Shown piece by piece: positions 48,477 through 57,184 of a stretch of DNA of 64,000 bases (position 1 is its first letter; every line of letters begins with the position of its first letter). The translations under genes were made by a program, and so were the position numbers. The notes under the pieces are model-generated. The model searched no databases. It was not told the DNA's origin and saw only the letters and a list, made by a program, of their open reading frames with translations. The DNA is from Streptomyces sp. CB02261 (GTDB lineage Bacteria; Actinomycetota; Actinomycetes; Streptomycetales; Streptomycetaceae): assembly GCF_001905665.1 (NCBI RefSeq), contig NZ_LIVX01000003.1, positions 567,478-631,477 on the forward strand. Reading direction: 5' to 3'.

Positions 48477-48485
48477 GGCCGCACT

Positions 48486-49349
48486 CTAGGAACTGGAGTG
48501 GGCTCCAAGGCAAGAGGGACGGGAGGAGAGACTCCGGAGGAAGTCGACGACCAGCCGGTGCAGGAGCTGGGGCCGTTCCAGATGCAGGTCGTGACCGGTG
48601 CCGGGCAGGCTCACGCCGTGGAGTGAGGGCTGGACCCGGGCCATCTCCGCGTACTCCTCCCCGCCGATGATCCCGCCCTGTTCGCCCTGCCCGAGGAGGG
48701 CGAGCACGGGGCAGGCGACGGCGGCCCACTCGTCCCAGAAGGAGCGGGTGGCGTTCTCGTCGAGGGACCGCACCATGACCTCGGGGTCGAAACGCGGCCA
48801 CAGCCCGTCGGCGCGCTCCTCGAGCCCGGCCGCCCAGCCGTCCCCTACGGGTTCCTTCCCGCCGCCCAGGTACGCGGCGGCCGCCTCCCGCGAGGGGAAC
48901 GGCACCGGCCACCCCCGCAGCCAGCCCCCGATCTGCTCCTGGAGGCCCGGCCCCGCCCCGTCGGGCCCGGCCTCGACGAGGACGAGGGCGCGCGGCAGCC
49001 CGGGACGGGCGGCGGCGGTGAGCAGCGCGGTGCTCCCGCCGAGCGACTGCCCGACCAGCACAGGGCGATCCAGGCCGAGTTCGGCGACGACGGCGAGGAC
49101 ATCGGAGACGTACGCGGCGCGCGAGACGTCCCCGGGGTGCCGCTCGCTGCCGCCGTGCCCGCGCTGGTCGAAGGCGACGACGCGGTGTCCGGAGTCCCGC
49201 AGCAGCCGGGCGGTGGTGTCCCACTCGCCGGAGTGCCCGGCGAGCCCGTGGAGCAGGAGCACGTCGGTTCCGGAACCGCCCCAGTCGCGGCAGAGCAGCC
49301 GTACCCCGTCATGGACCACGAACCGCTCCGACCAGGAATATGACGTCAT
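48486..49349 (-). CDS. Alpha/beta hydrolase
   Basis: 287 residues. Oxyanion motif LLLHGLAGHSGEW, nucleophile in LVGQSLGGSTALL, catalytic His in PGTGHDLHLERP. The acid position after strand 6 reads LLGQGEQGG, with Glu but no Asp, an uncommon variant. Upstream of the aldo/keto reductase. Confidence 0.92.
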   Translation of the reverse strand: MTSYSWSERFVVHDGVRLLCRDWGGSGTDVLLLHGLAGHSGEWDTTARLLRDSGHRVVAFDQRGHGGSERHPGDVSRAAYVSDVLAVVAELGLDRPVLVGQSLGGSTALLTAAARPGLPRALVLVEAGPDGAGPGLQEQIGGWLRGWPVPFPSREAAAAYLGGGKEPVGDGWAAGLEERADGLWPRFDPEVMVRSLDENATRSFWDEWAAVACPVLALLGQGEQGGIIGGEEYAEMARVQPSLHGVSLPGTGHDLHLERPQLLHRLVVDFLRSLSSRPSCLGAHSSS

Positions 49350-49370
49350 CCCCCCATGATCCCCCGACCC

Positions 49371-50357
49371 CTACGGGTCGAGCAGCCGGTCGGCGACGGC
49401 GGTGCGGGCGTAGAGGACGGAGCGCCCGCTGCGGTGGGCGGTCACCAGGCCGGCGTTCCGCAGGGCGATGAGGTGCTGGGAGACCCCGGCCGCCGACAGG
49501 CCGCACTGCGCGGCGAGTTGGGTGGTGGAGGCGGGTGTGTCGAGTTCCGTGAGAAGCAGGGTCCGGGAGCGCCCGATGACGGCGGCGACGGCCTCCGTCG
49601 CGCCGGTGGTACGGGGCTCCCATACCGTCCCGATCCCCCGCGCCGGATAGGCGAGTTGGGGCGGATCGGGAGGGACGGACCGGGTGAGGACCGCGGGCCA
49701 CACGAAGACGGAGGGGACGAGCAGCAGCCCGGAGCCGGCCTGGTCGCGGCTGAGCGCGCAGTGGCGCCGTACGAGCCGCAGGGTGCCGTCGTCCCACCGC
49801 ACGGTCTCGTGGAGTTCGCTCAGGACGCGCGCGGAACCGTGCTCGGCGACCTGCCGGGCCCGGTGGAAGACATCCGCCTCCAGGACCTGCTGGATCCGGG
49901 CCCAGTAGGGGGCGAGGGCGAGCTCCCAGTAGGCCTCGATCTCGTCGGCGACCTTCGGGAGGAAGGCGGGGGGATCGTCGTGCAGCAGCCGCGCCCTGGG
50001 CCCGGCGTCCGCTTCCCTGCCCAGCATGCGGAGTTCGTTCCGTACCTGGTCGGCGGGGGTGCGGCGGATGGCGTCGAGCTCGGCGCCGAGGGTGGGGAAG
50101 GGCCCGGCCGGGGTGGGGTTGAGGAAGTCGGCGAGGTAGCCGTGCGCGGGCACGAGCGCGCCGAGCCACCCCCGGTCGAGTCCGGCCCGCGCGATCCGCG
50201 GCCGCACCTGCTCGGCCCAGCGCCGGTGGACGGCGGACTCGGACCGCCGGGCGAGCAGCCGGTAGCTGGTCACGACCTCCCACATGGGGGAGACGGCGAA
50301 ACGGGTCTGGGCGAGATCGGCGGCGGAGAAGCTGAGCCCGGATTCCACGGGTTCCAC
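49371..50357 (-). CDS. ArsR-type winged-helix regulator with DUF5937
   Basis: 328 residues. N-terminal ~240 residues match the DUF5937 sensor region (FAVSPMWEVVTSYRLLARR); the C-terminus is an ArsR HTH (TQLAAQCGLSAAGVSQHLIAL, then GLVTAHRSGRSVLY). No metal-binding Cys. Divergent from an MFS exporter, which it likely represses. Confidence 0.92.
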   Translation of the reverse strand: MEPVESGLSFSAADLAQTRFAVSPMWEVVTSYRLLARRSESAVHRRWAEQVRPRIARAGLDRGWLGALVPAHGYLADFLNPTPAGPFPTLGAELDAIRRTPADQVRNELRMLGREADAGPRARLLHDDPPAFLPKVADEIEAYWELALAPYWARIQQVLEADVFHRARQVAEHGSARVLSELHETVRWDDGTLRLVRRHCALSRDQAGSGLLLVPSVFVWPAVLTRSVPPDPPQLAYPARGIGTVWEPRTTGATEAVAAVIGRSRTLLLTELDTPASTTQLAAQCGLSAAGVSQHLIALRNAGLVTAHRSGRSVLYARTAVADRLLDP

Positions 50358-50417
50358 GTCCTAGGTACGAGAGGAGCAGGGGTCAGGACCGAACAGGGCG
50401 GCGGGGACGGAGAATTG

Positions 50418-50462
50418 GACCGAAGTAACAGCCATTGGATTCGGTCTGAGCTTAATCAATGG
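50418..50462. promoter_or_regulatory. Nested inverted repeats in the ArsR/MFS intergenic region
   Basis: GACCGAA (50418-50424) and TTCGGTC (50440-50446) are inverted, and CCATTGGATT with AATCAATGG form a second overlapping dyad ending at the MFS start codon. Good candidates for the DUF5937-ArsR operator. Confidence 0.5.
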
Positions 50463-51706
50463 AGGAGAAGGAGGCACTCCCGCAGTCTCCTCCCATGCCC
50501 TCACCCCTCCCTTCCTCCTTCCGCGACCTGCCGCCCGTCGTCTGGACGATCTTCGCCGGAACGATCGTCAACCGACTCGGCTACCTCGTCACCCCGTTCC
50601 TGGTCTTCTTCCTCGCCTCGCGTGGGGTGACCGGCGCCGAGACGTCGTACGTCCTCGGTGCCCTCGGCGCGGGCAACCTCCTCGGCCCCGCGGTCGGCGG
50701 CGTCCTCGCCGACCGCATCGGACGCCGCCCCACGATGCTGATCGGCCTCATCGGCGCGTCGGCGGCGCAGGGCGCGCTGTTCCTCGCGCCCGGCGTGTGG
50801 ACGATGGCCGCGGCGGCGCTGCTGATCAGCGCGGCGGGCAGCACGGTCTCGCCGGCCGCGTACGCGCTCCTCGCGGACGCCGTCGACAGCGAGCGCCGGC
50901 AACGCGCGTACGCCCTCTTCGGCTGGGGCGTGAACATCGGGACCGCCGCGGCGGGCATCCTGGGCGGCTATCTGGCAGCCCGGGGCTACTGGCTCCTGTT
51001 CGCGGTCGACGCGGCCTCGATGCTCGCGTACGCGCTGGTCGTGGCGATCCGCCTGCCGGAGCCGAAGCGCACGACGGCCCCGGGCGGGCCCGGCGGGAAG
51101 AAGGAGGGCATCGGCTACGGAGTGGTCCTCCGCGACCGCCTCGCCCTGCTGCTGCTCCCGCTGTTCGGTGTGCAGCTCTTCGTGTACTCGCTGACCGAGG
51201 TCGCGCTGCCGCTCGCGATCCGCGACAGCGGGCTCTCACCGGCGGTGTACGGGGCGATGGCGGCGGTCAACGCGATCCTGGTCGTGGCGCTGCAGCCGTT
51301 CGCGACGTCGTGGCTGGCCCGGTTCCCGCAGCTCGTGGTGCAGGGCGCGGGCAGCACGCTGATCGCCGTGGGGGTCGCGCTCACAGGCCTGGCCGACGGC
51401 ATCGCCGGCTACACGGTGTCGGTCGTCGTGTGGTCCCTGGGCGAGGTCGTGGTCGCCGGCATCGCGGCGGGGGTCGTCGCCAACCTGGCCCCGGCGCACG
51501 CGAGGGGCCGCTACCAGGGAGCCTTCAGCTGGACCTGGGGCACGGCGCGCTTCGCGGCCCTCACCCTGGGCGTCACGGCGTACACGACGCTCAGCCCCAC
51601 GGTCCTGTGGTGGACGGCTCTGGTAGCGGGAACGGCCACGGCGGCGGCGACGGTGGCCCTGAAGACCCGCGTCGAGGCGCGCACGGCCCACGAACTGGCG
51701 GCGTGA
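50459..51706 (+). CDS. MFS transporter (DHA1-like multidrug type)
   Basis: 415 residues, 12 hydrophobic helices. Motif GGVLADRIGRRPTML in the first loop. The ATG at 50459 would give a leaderless or short-leader mRNA; an ATG at 50495 (MPSPLPSSFRDL) is the other candidate. Divergent from the ArsR-type regulator. Confidence 0.9.
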   Translation: MEEKEALPQSPPMPSPLPSSFRDLPPVVWTIFAGTIVNRLGYLVTPFLVFFLASRGVTGAETSYVLGALGAGNLLGPAVGGVLADRIGRRPTMLIGLIGASAAQGALFLAPGVWTMAAAALLISAAGSTVSPAAYALLADAVDSERRQRAYALFGWGVNIGTAAAGILGGYLAARGYWLLFAVDAASMLAYALVVAIRLPEPKRTTAPGGPGGKKEGIGYGVVLRDRLALLLLPLFGVQLFVYSLTEVALPLAIRDSGLSPAVYGAMAAVNAILVVALQPFATSWLARFPQLVVQGAGSTLIAVGVALTGLADGIAGYTVSVVVWSLGEVVVAGIAAGVVANLAPAHARGRYQGAFSWTWGTARFAALTLGVTAYTTLSPTVLWWTALVAGTATAAATVALKTRVEARTAHELAA

Positions 51707-51715
51707 GGGCCGGGG

Positions 51716-51924
51716 TCACTTCCCCTCGGCGAGGGTGTGGGCCACGAGCGCGTTGGCGTGCCCGTGGCCCAGCCCGTGCTCGGCCTTCAGCCAGGAGACG
51801 AGCTCCATGTGCTTGGTGCGCGACGAGGTCCGGACGAGCTCCTGCCACTCGGAGATCGGGCGCCCGTACTTCGCCTCGCTGGAGGGGATCAGCTGGCGGG
51901 ACCCTTGACGAGGTTCTCGGCCAT
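51716..51924 (-). pseudogene. DUF4287 protein gene with a frameshift
   Basis: From ATG 51924 (AGGAG 7 bp upstream) translation gives MAENLVKGPAS then TGA at 51889-51891. The next frame continues without a gap as LIPSSEAKYGRPISEWQELV to the normal C-terminus (HANALVAHTLAEGK). One missing C in GCCAGC(C)TGATC restores an intact ~70-residue DUF4287 protein. Either a real mutation or a sequencing error. Confidence 0.82.
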
Positions 51925-51990
51925 GAAGATCTCCTGGGTGGCGAGTGGAGGCAACTGCTGTAGGGACCCCCACTCCCGCAGTACGGAAGA

Positions 51991-54243
51991 TCAATCCCGC
52001 CGGATGTGCTCGGGATCGATGTGCCGCCGCACCATGGGCACGGAGGCGAGGGCGGCGGCACACAGCACCCCGAGCGCACAGACGAACAGCAGGGGCAGCC
52101 CCTCCCAGTCCCAGTGCACCGAGCCACCCCCGGTGATCAGATAACTGGACTCGGCAAGCCACCCGGTGACGATGGCCGCCCCCAGCCCCACACCCAAGGG
52201 CAACACCACCTGCACCACCTGCACCACCCGCAACGTCCCCGCCCGAGCCCCCAACAACGCGAGCGCGGTCACCTGCCCCCGCCGCTCCATGGCCCGATCG
52301 GCCACGGACACGACAAACGCAGCCACCCCGATGACAAGCCCGAGCACCATCCCGACGGCAAGCAGACTCCGGATGACGGTGAGCTGAGCGAGCGAGTCGA
52401 TGACGATACCGACGGGATCGACGGAGGAGGTGGGCGCGATGGCCCCGATGCCGTCGAGGACGGCCCGGATGGTGGCGGGGTCGGCGTCGCTGACGAGAGT
52501 GAGGGTGCCGGCGGAGTCGGCGAGGTCTGGCGGGGCGAGCTCCGGCGGTACCAGTAGAGCGCCCGAAGCGAAGACGGACAGGTCCCATGGGTGCACGTCG
52601 ACCCGCTCGGAAGGCACGGTGAAATGGACCTTCCTGCCGTTCTTCAACTCGAAGGGGTAGCGCTCTCCTGCCTTCGGGTCGTACTCGAACGTCGTACGGT
52701 CGTCCCGCAGCTGCATGATCTTTCCATCCACACATCCTGTGGACCGCTCCGTGGCTGCGGCGAGCTGGGCACAGGTGGCGACCACGAGGTCGGCACGTGG
52801 TGCGTAGCTGTCGTCCAAAGGGAACCAGGAGCTATGCGACATCACCGCTGCCTGCGCTTCTGGAACTTCCCCTAGGGCTTTCCGCTGCGCAGGCCCGAGG
52901 CCGCTGAGAGGGATTTTGTACTCTTGCACAGGGGCAGTGCGCCGGCTGACTTGGTCCAGTTCGATGAGTACCCCTTGCGTAAGTGCCGCGCAGAACACCA
53001 ACAGCACAAGTCCCGCGGCGACCCGGAGCGACGACCCCGGATCGACCTCGGTACGTCGCATTGCCAGGCTTACTGGCAACGACTTCGCCAAGCCGGCCAG
53101 CCGTCGCGCTAGCCACGCCGTGACCGGCGCCAATCCGTAGACAAGTCCGGCGCCGGTCAACAACACTGCAACGGGTACTAGCAGGGAACTGCCCGACCCA
53201 CCGGACGGGTCCTTTCCCATAGCGCTGAGAGCGCAGTACCCGACGATGACTCCGAGCCCGGGGATCAGAGGCAATGCCCCGGCGCTTCCCGGTTGCTTCC
53301 GCTCCCCGGTCCGTCGCACCATGATCGGTGACAGAGCGGCTCGCCTCGCACTGAACTGCCCAACCACCCAGGCGAGTGCCGGACATCCCAGCAGACAGAA
53401 GGCAAGAGTTTCCCCCGAGGGGCGACCGTCCTCCGGATACCAGTGCAGTCCGGGCAACCCCACCCGCGCCATGACCTCGTTGACGCCGACGTACCCCACG
53501 ATCCCGAGCACAGCCCCAAGCAATGCGGCGGCGACGCTCTCCCCGGCGTTCACCCGCAGGGTGTCTTTCATGCTGAGCCCGACTAGCCGAAGAGCAGCTA
53601 GCCGACGTGCGCGAGACTCCCCAGAGAGCCGCGCGCAGACCGAGAGGAAGATAACGAGGGGGAGCAGCACAATGCATCCGAGCGTGAAACGGAGAATGCC
53701 GAGGGTCGACGGGTCCACGATCTCCCGCCACGATCGGCCAACGCCGAATCCACCCAGTTCCTGTGCCTCGGTTAACTTCTCTGGAGTGGTGCCGACGTAG
53801 GCATACAGGTCTTCGGTGTCGCCTAACCCCTCCGGTGTGATGGTGCCGATTACTCGGCCGGGCACCAGGCCCGCCGCCCTCGGGTTGGCGGCCAAAATTC
53901 CGGCGAGCTTGGGCGAAACGATTGCCTCGCCAGGGTTGGGAAGCTGATCGATGCCCGGGGGCACAGGAGCAGACCCGGATCGTGCCCGTGCGAGAAATAC
54001 GCGGTGGAGCGGTTGTGCCCCGTACGGATCTCGAAACTCTTGATAGAGAAAGCTGCTTGTTCCTTGCCGTGGTTCACGGGCGGCGGTGCGCGCGTCGTGG
54101 GCGCTGAGGATGGAGGGGATGGTGAGGACGGCGGCGAGGCACGCCACTCCGAGCGCCGAACCCAGCGCCATCAAAAGGAAGCGGACCCGCCCCCGACGCC
54201 CACTGCCCCACAGCAGGCGCATGCCGAGGACGAACGCGTTCAC
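51991..54243 (-). CDS. FtsX-like ABC transporter permease
   Basis: 750 residues. One N-terminal helix (FLLMALGSALGVACLAAVL), a large outer domain, a central block of helices and C-terminal helices (VVLPLGVGLGAAIVTGWL), the MacB/FtsX layout repeated. GTG start overlaps the ATPase stop by 4 bp. Leu157 is a TTA codon (53773-53775), implying dependence on the bldA tRNA. The middle (about 52.6-54.2 kb) is visibly less GC-rich than its surroundings. Confidence 0.9.
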   Translation of the reverse strand: MNAFVLGMRLLWGSGRRGRVRFLLMALGSALGVACLAAVLTIPSILSAHDARTAAREPRQGTSSFLYQEFRDPYGAQPLHRVFLARARSGSAPVPPGIDQLPNPGEAIVSPKLAGILAANPRAAGLVPGRVIGTITPEGLGDTEDLYAYVGTTPEKLTEAQELGGFGVGRSWREIVDPSTLGILRFTLGCIVLLPLVIFLSVCARLSGESRARRLAALRLVGLSMKDTLRVNAGESVAAALLGAVLGIVGYVGVNEVMARVGLPGLHWYPEDGRPSGETLAFCLLGCPALAWVVGQFSARRAALSPIMVRRTGERKQPGSAGALPLIPGLGVIVGYCALSAMGKDPSGGSGSSLLVPVAVLLTGAGLVYGLAPVTAWLARRLAGLAKSLPVSLAMRRTEVDPGSSLRVAAGLVLLVFCAALTQGVLIELDQVSRRTAPVQEYKIPLSGLGPAQRKALGEVPEAQAAVMSHSSWFPLDDSYAPRADLVVATCAQLAAATERSTGCVDGKIMQLRDDRTTFEYDPKAGERYPFELKNGRKVHFTVPSERVDVHPWDLSVFASGALLVPPELAPPDLADSAGTLTLVSDADPATIRAVLDGIGAIAPTSSVDPVGIVIDSLAQLTVIRSLLAVGMVLGLVIGVAAFVVSVADRAMERRGQVTALALLGARAGTLRVVQVVQVVLPLGVGLGAAIVTGWLAESSYLITGGGSVHWDWEGLPLLFVCALGVLCAAALASVPMVRRHIDPEHIRRD

Positions 54244-54914
54244 ACTGCCACCCGTTGGGCCAGGACCCCGTCCGACATCGTGTACTGCGTGTCAGCCTTG
54301 GCGGCCACGTCAGCGTCGTGGGTGACGATGACCACGGCCGTCTTCTGGCGACGTGCCAGATGCAGGAACTCGGCCAGCACAGCCGCCGCGTTGGCGCTGT
54401 CGAGTGCGCCGGTCGGCTCGTCCGCGAACACCACATCCGGCCGGTGGACCAGAGCCCGGGCCACCGCAACACGCTGACACTGCCCGCCGGACAACTTCGA
54501 GGTCCTGCGCCGCAGAAGGTCGCCCATTCCGAGTCGCCCCAGAATCTGGGCGGCCATCGCGTGGGCGTGACTCTTGCTGATGCCGGCGAGCCGAAGGGGA
54601 AGCGCAGCGTTCTCCTCCACGGTCAGCTCCGGCAGCAGCTCCCCGTACTGGAAGACGAATCCGAGGCGCGTGCGGCGCAGGGCGCTCAACTCGCCGTCAG
54701 GGAGGGTGGAGAGTTGCACGCCGTCGAAGGTCACGGTGCCGCTGGTGGGTGGCAGAACCCCGGCCAGGCAATACAGCAGCGACGACTTTCCGGACCCGCT
54801 GCTGCCCATGATGGCGGCCACTTCGCCGCGTCTTAGAGTGAGATCGACGTTACTGACGGCCTGCTCTGTGCCGTAGGAGAGATCCACGCCCTCGGCGCGG
54901 AGGATGATGTCCAT
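54240..54914 (-). CDS. ABC transporter ATP-binding protein (MacB/LolD type)
   Basis: 224 residues. Walker A IMGSSGSGKSSLL, signature SKLSGGQCQRVAVARAL, Walker B VVFADEPTGALD and switch His in VTHD. ATG 54914 with AAGGAG 8 bp upstream; upstream in-frame ATG at 54974 lacks a site and runs into the intergenic space. Partner of the FtsX-like permease. Confidence 0.95.
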   Translation of the reverse strand: MDIILRAEGVDLSYGTEQAVSNVDLTLRRGEVAAIMGSSGSGKSSLLYCLAGVLPPTSGTVTFDGVQLSTLPDGELSALRRTRLGFVFQYGELLPELTVEENAALPLRLAGISKSHAHAMAAQILGRLGMGDLLRRRTSKLSGGQCQRVAVARALVHRPDVVFADEPTGALDSANAAAVLAEFLHLARRQKTAVVIVTHDADVAAKADTQYTMSDGVLAQRVAV

Positions 54915-54974
54915 CGGGTGCGCTCCTTGGGGGGTAGGGAGCCGCCGCATGGCTGCGGCTCCCAGATTCGCCAA

Positions 54975-55382
54975 CTACTTCCGAGAGAACAGCCGCTCCG
55001 GAGAGCAGAAGTCGGGCCGCAAGGAACCACGGTCGACGCACGCGTGGATCCGTACCTCTTTGGTCTTCAGGACGGCACCGTCATAGAAAACCTCGTTTAC
55101 CGTGACGGACTTCCCCTGGGCACCCTTCAGTCGACCCCACGCGTAGCCTTCGACCTTGACACGGAGGTAGACGTTGTGACCGTCGTTCTTGCTCTCGTCC
55201 CGCAGCTTGCCCTTTACATGCAGCCCGCTCGGAATCTTGGTCGTCGGCTGCCACTGGTACGTGCCCTTGAACGCGACACCGGGCGCCGTCATGGTCAAGT
55301 CGCGGGCCGAATCCGCAGCCGCCACCCCCATCCCCCCGAAGAACAGCCCCGCGGCCACCACCGCCGTAGCGAACTTCCTCAT
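54975..55382 (-). CDS. Small secreted hypothetical protein, 135 residues
   Basis: Signal peptide (MRKFATAVVAAGLFFGGMGV AAA, cleaved near AAADS) and a ~110-residue mature domain with alternating hydrophobic strands (GTYQWQPTTK, HNVYLRVKVEGYAWG) and two Cys near the C-terminus (HACVDRGS, DFCSPERLF). It lies 60 bp upstream of the ABC genes on the same strand and may be their substrate or ligand. Not recognised. Confidence 0.65.
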   Translation of the reverse strand: MRKFATAVVAAGLFFGGMGVAAADSARDLTMTAPGVAFKGTYQWQPTTKIPSGLHVKGKLRDESKNDGHNVYLRVKVEGYAWGRLKGAQGKSVTVNEVFYDGAVLKTKEVRIHACVDRGSLRPDFCSPERLFSRK

Positions 55383-55699
55383 CGATAACCCCTGTTGGAT
55401 AGTGCCGACTGGTCATCACAGAAAGTATCGGCATCACTACACACCGGTGCCCGCAGTAACGTCCCTCCCTCCCATCACCCCCCGATCCGGTGAACCCGGC
55501 GCCGTCAGGTGACCAGCAGCACCACTCCCCGAGCCGGGGCTCAACCAGGACGGCTCGTGGCGGTCCAGCCCGCTCGACCCGGCGTGAGGGCGTCAACCAG
55601 CGGCAGGCATCACTCCGGATCCGGATCCGGTCGGGCGACAGGAGTAACCCCCGGTGCGCCTGCGCGAAGGACCCCTCGGCGCCCTCAAAAATTGCGCGC
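55383..55699. other. 317-bp intergenic region
   Basis: Divergent promoters for the secreted protein/ABC operon and the next secreted protein. GGATCCGGATCCGGTC (55614-55630) is a short direct repeat. No gene seen. Confidence 0.5.
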
Positions 55700-56266
55700 A
55701 TGCGCTCTCACCCATCCTCATCCCTGCTCCGCCGCGCCCTCGTCCCTTTCGCCGCCGCCGTCGCCCTGCTCGGCACCGCCGGGGTCTCCGTGGCCGGGGC
55801 CGTGGAGGCCTGTGGGTCGGTCATCACGGCTCCGCTCGCCCGGCCCGTGGCCGCCGACGACCCCTGTCCCAGTGCCGACCCGGTCGTCTGCCGGATCCGG
55901 GTTCTGCCGATGGACGAGAAGGTCGAGGCGCAGCGGACCCGGATGCGGTATCACGGGCTCCTGGAGGACATGCACCGTACGGAGGCCGCCATGCGTGAGG
56001 CGGGAGCCACGGACGAGGAGATCGCCCGTGAGCTGGTCGACATGCGGAACCAGGCCAAGGAGATCACCCGCGCCGGCATGACTCCGGAGGAGGTGCGGAT
56101 CCTGGAGCAGCGGAACATCGCCAAGTACGGCAATCCGCTCGGCCCCACCGCGGACCAGCTCTTCGCCAAGTACGGCACCTGGCAGCAGGTGATCGACGCG
56201 TCGATGCGGACCAGTTACGCCGTCGACCGCGAGCTCAGCCTCGAGTACCGCCCGTGCCCCGTGTAG
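55700..56266 (+). CDS. Secreted protein resembling polymorphic-toxin C-termini
   Basis: 188 residues. Signal peptide (LVPFAAAVALLGTAGVSVAGA). Mature: four Cys, a helical segment (LLEDMHRTEAAMREAGAT) and a conserved tail RNIAKYGNPLGPTADQLFAK then a W..VIDASMRTS stretch. That tail is like the RN..KYG..LGPT..L motif I know from the C-terminal domains of Rhs/polymorphic toxins in Streptomyces. No immunity gene is evident next to it, so a toxin role is inference. No clear ribosome site. Confidence 0.65.
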   Translation: MRSHPSSSLLRRALVPFAAAVALLGTAGVSVAGAVEACGSVITAPLARPVAADDPCPSADPVVCRIRVLPMDEKVEAQRTRMRYHGLLEDMHRTEAAMREAGATDEEIARELVDMRNQAKEITRAGMTPEEVRILEQRNIAKYGNPLGPTADQLFAKYGTWQQVIDASMRTSYAVDRELSLEYRPCPV

Positions 56267-56290
56267 CCGCCGAGGCGCTCGGACGCGTAC

Positions 56291-56331
56291 GCCGGAGGGC
56301 CGGACCGCACGATGCGGTCCGGCCCTCCGGC
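56291..56331 (+). terminator. Strong intrinsic terminator
   Basis: GCCGGAGGGCCGGACCGCA, CGA loop and exact complement ending CCCTCCGGC: 19-bp perfect stem between convergent genes. Confidence 0.92.
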
Positions 56332-56363
56332 TTATGGCGGTGTCACGGCTGCGGCGTTCAGGC

Positions 56364-56759
56364 TCACGAGGCCGGGGTCGCGGGGGTGACCCACTCGACG
56401 AGCTGGACGACGACCCCGTTCGGGTCGGTCAGCTGGAAGAGGCGCTCGCCCCACGGCTCCTCGCGGAGCGGCATCGTGATGGGGGCGCCCGCCGCCCGCA
56501 GGCGGGCCTCCTCCGCCGCGAGGTCGGTGACGGTGAGCGCCAGGATCAGCCCGGCCGCCTGCTCGTCGCGCTGCTCGGGCGGAAGGACGTCGGTGCCGCG
56601 GCCGAGCAGCACGATGTCGACGGCGGCGTCGTCGCGGGTCAGCGAGGCGAAGCCGTCGGCGGCCATGGCCACCTGGTAGCCGAGGTGGGTGGTGAGGAAC
56701 TCCCGCGAGGCGTCCACATCGGCGACGGTGAGGGAGAGGGTGGAGGTAGAGACGTTCAC
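56364..56759 (-). CDS. VOC (glyoxalase-fold) protein
   Basis: 131 residues. TLSLTVADVDASREFLTTHLG, then AAGLILALTVTDL and FQLTDPNGVVVQLVEW. GTG 56759 with GAGGAG 5 bp upstream; longer frame is Arg/Pro-rich noise. Substrate unknown. Confidence 0.9.
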   Translation of the reverse strand: MNVSTSTLSLTVADVDASREFLTTHLGYQVAMAADGFASLTRDDAAVDIVLLGRGTDVLPPEQRDEQAAGLILALTVTDLAAEEARLRAAGAPITMPLREEPWGERLFQLTDPNGVVVQLVEWVTPATPAS

Positions 56760-56885
56760 GGCGGCTCCTCGGCGGGTGGACCTTCGGGTGATGGGCGACG
56801 GATACGGCGATCCGGTCGTGCGGTGCTGCTCGGTCACGCGAGGCGCAGGGACGCGCACGCGCGGAGCGGCTCCGCCGTGGCCGCA

Positions 56886-57074
56886 TCAGTACGTACGGCG
56901 CGGCGCGTGGATCCGGGTGCGGGCGGGCGCCGGGCGGTGGCCGCCGGTGCGCGGCAGCTCGCGGGCCGGGCGCGGGATGACGGGCATCGGGCCGGTCTCC
57001 TGGGAGGCGGCGGCGAGCTTGACGGTGGGGAACGGTGCGGCGGGGGCGGTGACGGCGAGGTTCTGCTTTCGCAT
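56886..57074 (-). CDS. Possible small protein, 62 residues
   Basis: MRKQNLAVTAPAAPFPTVKL followed by a Pro/Arg/His-rich tail. The ATG has GGAG 7 bp upstream and the divergent TetR operator 40 bp beyond. Not recognised; no Cys or leader-peptide motif. It may be the gene controlled with the VOC gene by the TetR at 57185. Confidence 0.4.
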   Translation of the reverse strand: MRKQNLAVTAPAAPFPTVKLAAASQETGPMPVIPRPARELPRTGGHRPAPARTRIHAPRRTY

Positions 57075-57116
57075 GCACGATCTCCGATCTCGTCCTACGA
57101 GGCGATTTTTGCGACG

Positions 57117-57167
57117 GACGTAACTTTACGCACGATGGATTGAGTGCGTCAAGCGTAAAGTTGCGTC
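57117..57167. promoter_or_regulatory. TetR operator (inverted repeat)
   Basis: GACGTAACTTTACGC (57117-57131) and GCGTAAAGTTGCGTC (57153-57167) are inverted copies matching at 14 of 15 positions, 21 bp apart, just before the TetR start at 57185. Confidence 0.75.
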
Positions 57168-57184
57168 GAGTGTAAGATTCCCTC

